A DNA stretch of 64,000 bases from Elmis aenea (Eukaryota > Arthropoda > Insecta > Coleoptera > Elmidae), in contig OX393577.1 of assembly GCA_947652605.1 (NCBI GenBank), forward strand, positions 57,312,108-57,376,107, in the 5' to 3' direction. The translations under genes were made by a program, and so were the position numbers. This document shows positions 11,345-22,875 of this stretch, in pieces (position 1 is the first letter of the stretch; the number at the start of each line of letters is the position of its first letter). Below the pieces are notes generated by a model. That model was not told the DNA's origin and searched no databases. It saw nothing but the letters and a program-made list of their open reading frames with translations.

Positions 11345-12935
11345 AATTGTGTTTTCTAACAATATATTCATAAATTTTGGAGGAATTATAAAACTTTCTA
11401 TGATAAATTCTTATTGCGTTAAAGAAATTGTAATTTGGAATATGAATAAAGTATTATTTCAATATTAATTTATTTTTTTAACAATTATTTAAGCGGCGCT
11501 GAAATATAATACTGAAATAAATCATTGCATTATAAAAATACTGACCAAAATATTATCGAAATGGCAAGTTTGAGTTTGAACCACAATAAATGTTCCATTG
11601 TTGAATACCGAAATTTACCAATCGAAAAGTTGAATGTACTACAACTAAACAATTGCTAATACAAACACTGATAGGCTCTAATCACTACTACTAAATTTAT
11701 TTTTATAGACATACTTTGCTGCAAGTATGTTTATGATAAGATTGAACGCTAAAATATAAACATTTCTCGCAAATATATTGGTTGTTTGGCGCGCAGAATC
11801 AATAAATCGAGTTTTAAACTACTGCAAACTAACTTTTTTGCTTTCAGTTAAAAGTTGGTAACGGAAAAATTGGTTGTAATGAAATTCCGCAACAAATTAC
11901 TTTTCTTCACTTCGTAAAAAGCTATTAACCTTCATAATAAATTATTATACTGATGTGCTAAAGCTATTAAGACGAATATTTTATATATTACAATAGGAAC
12001 ATTACAATAAGAAAATTACAATAATACTAGTTATGATCTCATGATCAAAAACAGTATGAATCAAAATTAAAGTTTGACCTTGGTATCTATATTTTAATTG
12101 AGAAAAAACTTGTACCAGTGTAGTTTAAGAGTTTATTTTAAAAATACCTATGTATATCTGATATACATTAGGTATAATATTTGACGCCAAATATAAGCAA
12201 GTCACTTCAAATACAAATCTGACTAGACTGATACAAAGCTTGATTTCATCATAATACTTATTGAACTTAATTTAAAAATAAAAAGTTTGTAATTGATTTT
12301 AAAGCAAGAAACACTCAATTTTTGTTGCTGTGTTGTGCAAATCAGTTGTGATTAGTTTTGTCGATAAAGTAAAAATGTATTTTTACATTGGACTTTAATT
12401 CCGCATTACTACGTCAACTAGCTATGTTGTAACTGACTTGGCATCACTTGATATACCATTTCTAGTGTTTGTAAACTGAAGGTTTTTTTAGTGAATAGGG
12501 ATCAAAAAAGTAACAGTGCTTTTTTCTACGGCCGATTGAACAGGGACTTGGATAAAATGTTAATAAACAGATTAACTGTCAAATTATGTAAACCACACTG
12601 ATAGTGCCACTTTGTTCTTTATATAGTTTGAGTTTTTCAAGTTGGCAAAAATAATGTAAAGTTAAGGCTAAACCTGTAACGTCAATTTACATAAGCTTTA
12701 TTTTAACACGATTTTTTGATTAAGCTAGGCAAAGTAAGGTATTCTATAATGGGCCAACGTTAAACTAGTTACAATTACATCAAAATAAAAACATATTAAT
12801 TTAAAGTTAAGTTTAAATAGTGAGCAAAAGGCTGAGACCCCTCAGTTTTTCTTGAAAAGTGATTTTAAACCCAAAAACTATTTTTTAAATGCAGCAGAAA
12901 CGTTTGCTTAATGCCATTAACACATATGTATACAG
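11345..12935. other. AT-rich intergenic stretch, no gene seen
   Basis: No open frame above chance, no TIR pair and no LINE motif recognised. Confidence 0.55.
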
Positions 12936-12937
12936 GG

Positions 12938-13345
12938 TGTTTCAGGGAAGACAAATTATTTGACAGCTTTGCTATTAGTAAAAATTGTAATAAAGTTTCG
13001 AATAAAAGTTGATTGTGGTCATTTACTACACAACCTAAAATTATTTGGAACTATACTTTATGGTGCCAATGGTGATGCACGGGGGGTGGTTCTCTGATAA
13101 TCTGGATCTGCTTTTTGCCTATAGAGTTGGAAAATAAGTACGCATTGAAGCAGTACTAAAAAAAAAAAAAACACAGCATAAAAGAATTTTGGAAGTCAAC
13201 GCTGTACATCTGGACTGCGACGAATTGGTGATGGGTTCACTATGCCACAGCTATTGAAAAGAAACCGATGTATAACATAATTTGGCCACAACATTCTTCA
13301 GATCTAAATCTTGCAGATCTTGTATAAAAAAGTCCGAGAAAAAAG
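12938..13345 (+). pseudogene. Decayed CAGGGTG-end element with transposase trace
   Basis: It begins TATACAGGGTGTTTCAGGG. Near 13285-13320 a short frame reads IIWPQHSSDLNLADL, which resembles the WPxxSPDLNPxD motif at the end of Tc1/mariner-superfamily catalytic domains. There is no continuous frame and no matching right end. It is a weak call. Confidence 0.35.
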
Positions 13346-13544
13346 TCCGAGAAAAAAGTCAAAAGATAATCTTAGGATCACGTTATTATAAAAATGGAGG
13401 ACTATATCTGCAAAAACAATAAAAATATTAATAACCGTATGTCAATGTCGGTAAAAAATCTCAATAAACACAAAGGCGTTTTTTTATGGACGAAAAGTTC
13501 ATAAAACGACTATTTCTAGTATTTTTCTTAATTATACGAGTATA

Positions 13545-14741
13545 CCAGGGTGTTCACTTTTCGATGGAACACTATTGCTATCTCCGCAAATAATGAAAAT
13601 ACAAGGTTGGTTAAATGGGACAAAAGTATGCTATTTAGGAGTGTATTTTAAACAAGATCTTGTTTTGTTTAAAAATTCCATGGCTTGCGTGATATAACGA
13701 AAAAACCGAAATTGATAAAAAAATTGAACTTAAATATCTCAGTTATTGTTGCGAATACACAAAAACGCAAAAGGAAAAATGTTTTGTAGATTTTGTTTGC
13801 TATAAGATGGCGATAGTCAGACTTTTATTTATAAATTACCGTGCGACATATTTGACAAATCAACTTTTTTTTAAATGGCAGTCGTAGTAGGTGATGACTT
13901 GGATTAAAATAATTTTTTTTTCTCTTTACAATGACAATATTTTATGAGTCTATTTTCAAAGTAAGCAAAATAACTTAAAAAAATACAAAATCATAAGATA
14001 AAAATCAAGGTTGCCATATTTGGACCCTTGCTTGTCTATTATGTCACTCTTTATGGTGCGTGTTCACGTAAGAGTAAACTACGCGAGTTACTCTCAGGGG
14101 CTGTATCCTTGGCGACGCTGCTATCGAGAGTAGTTTACTCTCACGTGGAAAGGCACCATTAAACAGCGATATTAAAACAAATGTAATGCGAAATTTAAAT
14201 AATTATACCAATAGTCATAATTTGAATGTATTTTATACCTCTTACTAACATATTAGCAAAAAAGGATTTAAAATATTTACATAATATGTTGATTTTGCAT
14301 TTTTTGAGTTTATTTCGCTTATTTTTGAAAATAGACAGATAAAATATTATATCATTGTAAAGAGAAAAAAATAATCTTTAACTCTAGGTCATCTCCCACT
14401 ACGACTGCCATTTAAAAAAAGTTGTGTTGTCAAATATCTCGCACGGTAATTGATAAATAAAAATCTGGCTATCGTCATCTTACAGCCAACAAAATCTGCA
14501 AAACACTTTTCCTTTTGCGTTTTTGTGTATTCGCAACAATAGCTAAGATATTCAAGTTTAAAAATTTTGATCTATTTCGGGTTATTTGTTATATCACGCA
14601 AGCCATGGAACTTTTAAACAAAACAAGATCTTGCTTAAAATACACTCATAAATAGCCAACTTTTGTTTCATTTAACCAACCTTGTGTTTTCATTATTTAC
14701 GGAGATAGCAATAGTGTCCCATGGAAAAGTGAAACACCCTG
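13545..14741. mobile_element. CAGGGTGTTCAC fold-back element
   Basis: TA-flanked. The left end CCAGGGTGTTCAC pairs with the right end GTGAAACACCCTG. The arms are about 440-460 bp each and share CTATTGCTATCTCCGC, CCATGGCTTGCGTGATATAAC and GCGAATACACAAAAACGCAAA in inverted order. The loop (about 13995-14280) carries a separate 108-bp MITE. No coding sequence. Confidence 0.87.
14052..14159. mobile_element. Small nested MITE in the fold-back loop
   Basis: TGGTGCGTGTTCACGT and AGAGTAAACTAC at the left pair with GTAGTTTACTCTCACGTGG and GGCACCA at the right. It is GC-richer than the host loop. Flanks TTTA and TTAA could be a degraded 4-bp duplication. Confidence 0.65.
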
Positions 14742-14744
14742 TAT

Positions 14745-16910
14745 GTTTCCAATTTAAAGGTGATTCAATATTATTCTAATTGTGTTCTAGAACATTACAG
14801 TATTATGTATTAATTTAAATTATTCGGCGAAAATGTTTTTCATATTTGAATACATTTTTTCGGTTTAAGTTCACTATTTTAGAAGAACCGAAGTTGTCTC
14901 AAACTTTTGACCGGCTGTGTACATATGTAACATTGGCCACTTAAATAATCTTTATTTTAAAATATTTCGACAGTAGTAAATATAGTATCAAACACGATTA
15001 TTCTAAATGTTGCCAAGCGGTATTCTAGAGTCACTTGATAATTTTTTTTAAGTTCTGACGAAATTTGTGTGAAGTTCTTATTCCAATTTTAAAATTATTT
15101 TTTTATTACATCTGTTCAATTGATTTAAAAATATTTCTGTGTTGTGTTTACTTCCGTTTAATTAGTTAAGTAAATCTACTTATTAAATAATTGTAATATT
15201 TTTAATGGAAAAAGTTGCAACAACAGACTTATTTTTCTGTTTACAATATCTTCGCTATTAACAAATTATTTAAAAAAAAATTTATTACCTGTCTAGTGTC
15301 TACCCAAAGGATGCATTTGATATTAGGGTTTGTGTTACTTCATCTCGCCACTTATTTGGCAAGAAAACTACCTCTCCAATTACGAGTGAATATAACAATA
15401 ACATCACAACCTTCTTATTAAACATGAACTCTTTAAACAACAAATTATTGTGTTTTCTGATTCGACAGTTTTCTGAACATAAATTATTTTGTGACCAACA
15501 GGACAAAAAAAATCTTACAAAAGAACCCAAACTTTCATAGCCACACAATATAAATATTTTTATTATTATTATTTAGTCATGAGTCCTTCTACTGTTAGGT
15601 GTAGGAATATAAGAACTGTATTAATTTCACTTGAATAATTACCTGGGATAGTTATTTATTCGCACTTGTTTGAATCGTTATATTTAAAACAACACTGGCA
15701 AATTTTATAGTACTGCACGCGTGTCAATGTTATGGTAAAAAAACATTAATCCAACGCGCACGTGTTTGTACTAACCGTAGGTACTATCTAATCAGCTGTT
15801 TTATACACTATAATTTAAACGGCTCGTTAAGTCTGTTAGCTCCTAAGTAATTCGATTAATTTCATTTGTTTATTTTGAAATCTTGACACAGCGAGTATGA
15901 TTTTAGATGTTAATCGTGTCTGGCCAAAGTTCGCCGATCGCTACAAAACTCTTCCATATTCACTGTCACTGCTAATTATTAAAAATATGCTTGTTGTATA
16001 CAATCTCTCGCGTACTCGTATCACTGAAGAGTTAACTAACCGTTGACCCCATTTAGAAAGCAAAAATTGAAAGTGTTCACGTGATTAAAACAATATAAAC
16101 GCAGTAGCAATGGTTGTGTTGTTAATAGCCGACTTATGAAAAACACGATATTTATATAATACGCTATATTATCTTTATTGTTATTTGTTACAAAAATACC
16201 ATTATTTTGTTATAATAAAACAGAGAGTTACTTATACCATAGTTATCTTGTTTGTACATTCGCTTAGATATTGATGGAATTTTAAATAGTAATACAAGGG
16301 GTATTAGAAAAGTTATCTTCGTTGCTATGATATAAACAATTAGCAATTGTCAAATAGTGAGAAGTATGACATAGTTGCGTAATATATAAAAATAAATAAG
16401 TTACAGCCTGCTAATTTAGGACTATAGTAACCCTCCAATTCCCATGAAAAGTTCAAGCGAGATGCCATTATTAAGTATTGTTTTTTTTACGTCTGTTGCT
16501 ATTAATAATGACGGGAAATCAAGTTTTTTTATTGTTCTTGCTATTTTTTTACTGGGCACTACGCTAGGTAGGTACGTTAAAGCAAGTCGCATAAATACTA
16601 TACGCTATTGTAGGTTATGAAACAAACTAAATTGACAAGTTTTGTTTAATTATTATTTTGAAAACACGATACAATATGCATATTTATGATAGAAAAAACT
16701 TAAGAAAACTAAAAAGAATTTTTATTACTGAAACAGCACAGGTTTTGCTTATCAATGACGACGTTCGATATTGCTGGCAATAATTTGAAACGCTAGCCCC
16801 TTCGAAATTCGCAATATGTAGGTACAATTTGAATACCTAAGCATACTTTTGACATGCAGTGTTTAAGCCAGGACTCGAAAATGCAAAAAAAAAATGGTTT
16901 ATTTACAATT
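14745..16910. other. Intergenic stretch, no gene seen
   Basis: Two overlapping antiparallel frames near 15215-15548 have no conserved motif and look like chance. No element ends are recognised. Confidence 0.55.
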
Positions 16911-16918
16911 TTATAATA

Positions 16919-17500
16919 CAGGGTGTGTATAAATTGGCGGAAGCGCTACACGTGACGATGTTCTTTGTAAAATTCTAAGTCGAAAATCTTAATCAAAAAT
17001 GTTGTACCAGGCTTCCTATGGCCTCATGAATCATTTAAAGAAACAAAAATTTGGCAACATTGCATCCATTGATTAGCGTTTGGACATTTTTTTTTTATCA
17101 GCAACTTTTACTTAGGTATTTACAATTTTTGTTCGAACTGAAAGCCTTCAGTTCGTAAACATAGCTGCAAGCTTTTGGGTATCGTAAAACACAAACTAGA
17201 AATAATTACAAGAAAAACAGAGATGACAGCCAATGACAATGTTGCCATATGTATTATTTTCATTCAAGTCAGTGATTTACATATTTTCAACACCAATTTT
17301 TGAAAGGAAGAACACAATATCTAGGAAAAAATACTATTCGAAATTTATTTTTATTCCAAATTGCAGCTTTTTCATTTGCAAGTATTAAATAATAACGCTT
17401 ATTAAAGGACTAAATGTCAAAACTTTGAGGACCTATGCAGACACAGCAAGCATGGTACAACATTTTCGTATTAAGATTTTCGACTTAGAAGTTTAAAAAA
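16919..17500. mobile_element. Partial CAGGGTG fold-back
   Basis: It starts ATACAGGGTGTGTATAAATT. A block with TAAGTCGAAAATCTTAAT and AAATGTTGTACCA near 16976-17012 recurs inverted at about 17450-17495. The right terminus is missing, so the right end is approximate. Confidence 0.55.
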
Positions 17501-17530
17501 ATTGTAAAAAATGGTTTCTAATTTATTATT

Positions 17531-17663
17531 TTGGTAAAAGGTTACCGTTTTTATGGCATTAAAAATTGCGGTTTCGGTTTCGATTAAAAATTACTTTTAT
17601 GGACAATAAATAACAGTTAACTGGTTTTTTAAGCCGGTTTTTTAAAACCAGTTTAATGCCCTG
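17531..17663. repeat. hAT MITE right-end fragment
   Basis: It ends CAGTTTAATGCCCTG and matches the right part of the element at 56768-57121 (GGTAAAAGGTTACCG versus GGTTAAAGGTTGCCG, then paired GGTTTT runs). The left part is absent. Confidence 0.6.
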
Positions 17664-17669
17664 ATTTAA

Positions 17670-18235
17670 ACCTAATGCAAAATAGGGAAACCACAATTTT
17701 TTTATCAGCAAAGTATTATTGTTACAAAGATAAAGGTACTGCTGAATTTCAAAAAATTTATTGCGACTCATGCTCTCTGCAACCATTATTATAAGTATCC
17801 GCATTTTTTTCCCAAAACACACGCATGTACTTTGGTGTCACGTATCCGGTGAGAAGCTAAATTCAAATGTACCTATACTTAAAATTTATCTTTGGTGACA
17901 TTTAACACATAATTTTTTTGCATAACATAATAATTCTTAATTTTTACAATAAATTTAACAATTTCATCAGTAAACAAAAGTTCAAAACATTCAACATGGG
18001 ACATTACTTTATTGTATCATGGTAAACTGTCCATTTTTATCTCTTCTTCCACATAAAAAAAGTGCTATTATAAGCCACTTACTTATCATATAGTAAGATT
18101 TTTTCTTATTTTCTTTCGGCGATGCTTCGTCATCCAATGTGGCCTCTAATTCTTGGACATTTTGAAATTTAGATGGACTCTTAATCTGTCCCCACACAAT
18201 CAAGATCTTCTTTAACGTTGTCTCTCTCCAATTCC
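17670..18235 (-). pseudogene. Decayed piggyBac-family transposase fragment
   Basis: Minus-strand frames near 17680-17870 read VAESMSRNKFFEIQQYLYLC and, in another frame just upstream, VTPKYMRVFWEKNADTY. Together they match the piggyBac catalytic-domain block (YWxxDTxx..xMSRNRFxxIxxYLHxxDN). Acidic sequence at 18070-18200 (NVQELEATLDDEASPKE) may be its N-terminus. No catalytic aspartates survive. Confidence 0.5.
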
Positions 18236-18239
18236 ATAA

Positions 18240-20950
18240 TTATATATTTAAATTGACTCATTAAAATAAATAAAAAATTACATAAAATTCCAAATGTTAA
18301 CACTACGGACTATAGTTGCCATGGTACCAAGTTACCTTCAGGTGACATATGCACCTCACTTGTATAATTCTCTTATAACAAAAATTGCATATTTGTAAAA
18401 ATTGGTTAAAATATGGAATAACATCTAATTAATACGAAGAAATGTAAAAAAAAATAATTAAGCAACGGTTAAGTATTTTGCAACATTTAAAAACAGCACG
18501 ATCGGCAACTTTGACTTCAACTAATGCGCGGTGATTGTAAAATAAACGGTTCTTTCTTAAAACGTCAAAATAACGTTGCCATTAAAATTAGACTAACTCG
18601 CAAAACATCAATGTAGACTTGATAAAAAAAAAACAAACAAAAATTATTTTTTAACATGTTTAAAAAAATCGTGAAATATTGCCAGCTGCAGGTGACACTG
18701 GGAATTGAAGAGTTAACAAACCCAGAATTCTGCACATTTGGTAAATATTATGAGCCATGAATCTAAAATAGTCGTGAAGCAGCAAATTTATACACACAAA
18801 ATAATTCTGCTTTTTTTGTTGTAATACAATTTTTAAAGTTTAAATTAACGTCTCTTATAATTCTAGAAGTGTTCTACAATTATTCAATCAAGATGTTTTC
18901 TTCCGCATCTCAGAAAAGTGTATTTATTAATTTTCTTGCAAAAGATGCAGTTTTGGCTTTTTTGGAGGTAGGGAGCCCTTTTTGAAGCCATCGCATGATC
19001 TCTCATGTTATAAGCGAATTTTTGTCAAATAATTCGTTAGCACTTAAAATTTTTGAAGAAAAAGAATTATCGTTGTCTTAAGCCGGTTTCAGATTAGCGC
19101 AACTGAACTGCGAAACAATTTAATGCAGCCTAACATTTTAACCTCGGATCTTGGGCCAAATGAACAAATGATGAAAAAATAGCAAATAATGAAAAATAGT
19201 AATAACTATCACCTATCAGTGATGAAAAACAAATATAAATTTATGCAATACGAAATGAAAATGACATTACGTCCTGATACATTCTGAATTATTGAATAAT
19301 AACAAATCCTTTTTTATAGGAAGTGCGTGTAGGTATTTGGAAAAGAGTGCAAAGAAATGTAATAAACACTTTTTATATAGCCATGGAGAATGAATTGTTG
19401 ATTGGATTACATTTTCGTTAAAGTAAAAATACAGGGACGTTCCATACACATTTACACCAATGAGATTAAAAGGTGTAATTATTATCCATAAATGAGTGTT
19501 ATAATTCCGCTGTTTCATTATTATTAAATACCTTAAAACTATATAAAACCAATTTTATAGCCTTAGATTAAATCGTGAGTTTTTTTTACATTTAAAGACA
19601 GGTACACATTTTTTGCGTCTGAGAAGCTTTTAGAAGCTAGAAATAACATCTTTATTATTTCACTTCATCCATACAATAAAAAAACATGTTTATTAGGCAG
19701 TTTTTTTATTTATTTGTCATGATTTCAGCATGCCTTTCTGTATTCGGAATTTCTCAGCCCACGCAAGAATTCCAATGTAATATTACAAATTCCTACATAC
19801 TGATGTTATTTGGTTCATAACATAAATACGTTTGAACATACTGTGCTATTTAAACTTTTTCTTGTTTTTATGTAAATAAAAATTACAACTTTATTTATAT
19901 TTTGCTAGTATTACTAAATAAAAACTATGTTACTGAAGCAACTTCAATCTTTGATAATGTATAGTCTGTTTTGACTAAACGCGAAATCTGTCAAGAAAAT
20001 CATTTACAACCGAATGTTTTTAACTGGCGTAGTTAACCCATAACCTAAATTGCATAGAAAAAATAGGAAATGAACATTGACTATTGTAAAGTAGCAACTT
20101 TACATAGCTTTAGATTTATGATCGAAAGTGCAGCGTTAATGTCGACTTCTAGCAGGACAGTGCCCCACCTTATACTGCCTGTATACAACGCATCTCTACT
20201 TTAACAGTTAAAAGCGCAAATCCTTAACTTCTAGATTTTTCATTTTGTGATTCGTGGAAAAGGCTTACTCAGAGAAAATAGTTTCAGCAGCGCCGCACAG
20301 GGAGTAAATCACGTCACCTGATTTATCATTGAAAAAGTTCTACAATGGGTCTTGACGACAATTGAACACCTCTTCAATGTCTTTAGAGTGGAAAAGAACT
20401 CGTAAATATAACGTCTTGCAAGAGTGTTTTGGGCTAAACACTTTTTTAAACATTGCAAATTTATTGGCACTAAACTAACTATATTTTAAAAATCAATTTA
20501 ATCGCACTCATTTTTAATAATATTGTAATAACAATCTATAACAAAAGAATTTAAATTAACAAAAAAGAGTAGTTTTTCTTGTTAAAATTACTATTTTTAT
20601 TCGTTGTAATATTTTCTTTAAGTGTGTGGATATTAATTAGGTAAAATAACATTTTAAACAATAACATTTATGCGCTAAATGCAAGATGCCTTAATGGTTA
20701 TTACTAAATGCTTTGTAGATTATATTGAATAACTAATGAAATTTGTGTACAAAATAAATTTAGTTACATAAATAGCTTATTTTGCCATTAACTTTAATGC
20801 TATTTATATGTGTATAGTTTCTTATGTTTATTGAGGGAGTGGGTGCTGCTGGGCAGCCACTTACATGTCTGTTATTTTATTTTCAATTGCCAAAGGATTG
20901 GTTAATTGTCTTCGGATAGAAGACAAATGTTCTGGGAGTAAAAAGGAACA
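18240..20950. other. Intergenic stretch with one faint transposase-like trace
   Basis: Mostly featureless AT-rich DNA. Around 20155-20210 a short plus frame reads QDSAPPYTACIQR, reminiscent of the QDNAPPHTA motif of mariner-group transposases, but nothing around it supports a gene. Confidence 0.4.
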
Positions 20951-20958
20951 TGTGTATA

Positions 20959-21140
20959 CAGGGTGTTGCATGACCAAACGCCCATACTTAAGGAGCACGT
21001 TCTTTGAGTCAATTTAAGCAAAAAATGTTATAGGTAAAAACCATAGTCCAAAACTCGATGGTTATCCTTTTGGATTTATAAAATTGTTAATATTTTTTTC
21101 CAGTCTGTCCCCATGGCCAAACATAAAGTTTTGTATTTGA
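20959..21140. repeat. Solo CAGGGTG element end
   Basis: TATACAGGGTGTTGCATGACC starts a segment with no recognised partner end. The right boundary is arbitrary. Confidence 0.3.
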
Positions 21141-21276
21141 TCCAACAATTGACATGTTTTTTAAAGAGTTCACCGTTTATCTAGTAAAAATGGATTACCG
21201 ACCAATTTAGTAAAATTTTAATCTTTTTACAAGCAATATTTAAAAGAAATTTCTATTTTTAGATCATTATAAATTT

Positions 21277-21812
21277 TTATGCAGTGTTTAAAATAAGGTA
21301 TCTGCCTGCTGAAATCAATTTTATAGATACATAAAATAAATTCAAATGACGAAATGGAGTCCACGAGTTTGATGTTTTGTGAATTTGTTTCTTCAATTCA
21401 TAGCAGCTATTTATGAAATCTTGAGATTCCATTTTCTTTTTGTGTTCTTCTTTTAATTCCTTCACTTTTGCTTCGCGCTGAGCAGGGGATTTATCTTTTT
21501 TTGTGGTAATTCTGCAGACATGTACGCCGGCTGACCAGAAAAAATTGTAGGAATTGCAGTTAACTTCGGTACCTGACGTTTTATCACTAATTCTGTACCA
21601 ACAACTCGAGGAGCACGATCTTCAGTTACAAGAAATCGACGATCGAAATGCTTGATGCAAACGAACGAACTTTTGTTAGGGGTATAACTGTGAATTTTAC
21701 GTAACCACAAATTTGATCTCATCCCATCTTTGGGAAAGGAAAACATTGTAACTTTTTCAGTATATCCCCGATATTTGCTTTTCAAATTGGGGATACAGCA
21801 TTCATTTGGCAT
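21277..21812 (-). pseudogene. THAP-domain protein fragment, probably P-element-type
   Basis: The frame starts MPNECCIPN and contains SFPKDGMRSNLWLRKIH, FVCIKHFDRRF and AIPTIF. This is the order of the THAP zinc finger (C2CH, with conserved Trp and Pro). The usual second zinc-ligand Cys (as in CCVPGC) is Leu here. A one-base shift near 21463 leads into a Lys/Glu-rich coiled-coil-like stretch (VKELKEEHKKKMESQDF), which stops soon after. THAP fingers occur in P-element transposases and domesticated host genes. No RNase H-like region is seen, so I infer a dead remnant. Confidence 0.7.
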
Positions 21813-21814
21813 TT

Positions 21815-22290
21815 TAAATTGTTATAGTGTTGCGTAAAAAAATTTAAACGATTTTTTTAAGTACATTGGGATGTCGATAACGTTTTTATGAATTTTATGA
21901 CAATTGTGGTCGTTGTAATTGTTTATTAAAATAAATAAAAAAATTTAAACCGTACCTTGTAAAGCATGTATTTTGAAGTACAACAAATATCATAATGTAT
22001 ATTTTTAAATGCAAAAGATAATTTAAAAAAATACACTAGTGGTAACTATGTGCAACCTCAAGTGATAGTAAAAAATTAGTTTGTTGACATCTTGGTACAT
22101 TTGATCTGTATTTTTTTTATAATCTAAAGTATACAAAACATTTTTCATTGTTGACATAATAAACATAAATAACAATTTATTGTTAAACTGTTTATGTTTT
22201 GGTGAGTATTATCTGAGATGTAAAAACAAATCGTTAAAATATGCCAATAACCCGTGTTTTCATGAACATTGTTGGTTAAGAAAATATGAG
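21815..22290. other. Intergenic stretch, no gene seen
   Basis: AT-rich spacer between the THAP fragment and the LINE target duplication. Confidence 0.55.
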
Positions 22291-22875
22291 TTTATTTAAA
22301 TAATATAATAATATATATATAATATATAAATAAGCACTACAGGCCATTTAGGCCTAGGGCTTGGTTTGCTGTCTCCCTCCACTTTTTTCTATTTTTCGCT
22401 GCCTCTGTCCAGTTCGTCACTTTTAGTTTTTTTAACACTAGAAGCGCGGGCGTTCCAAATTTGACCCATTTCGATGTTCTTCCTGCTCTAGTTAATATTT
22501 TATTATGCGTATAATCGTAACTTTTTATGACTTTTCATGAAATATGATGATTATTATTTATACGAGACCTCAACCACTTAAATGCAATATACATATTTTT
22601 TTTTTCAAATTTACCTCTAAACGCGGTTGGGTCAATTTTGACCCAGTTATGGATGTCAGAGTTTAACTTTATCTTTCTTCTAATAGCGTTTTTGATTGGT
22701 AAACCCAGTGCTCAAAATGTCGTTGAGTGGTCAAAGTAGTACCTACTTTAAAGCGCCTTTTTAGGCGGTGTGTCATTAGAATCGCTGCATTAGTAAGCGG
22801 GCGGCAGTGGCGTGAGCGTAACGTGTGTTTTGTTTTTGTCACATCGCACTTACATAACTAGTATTTTTGCTCACT

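Noticed and set aside
21462..21812. THAP frame as a functional host gene
   Set aside because: A zinc-ligand Cys is missing, the frame shifts, and no downstream domain follows.
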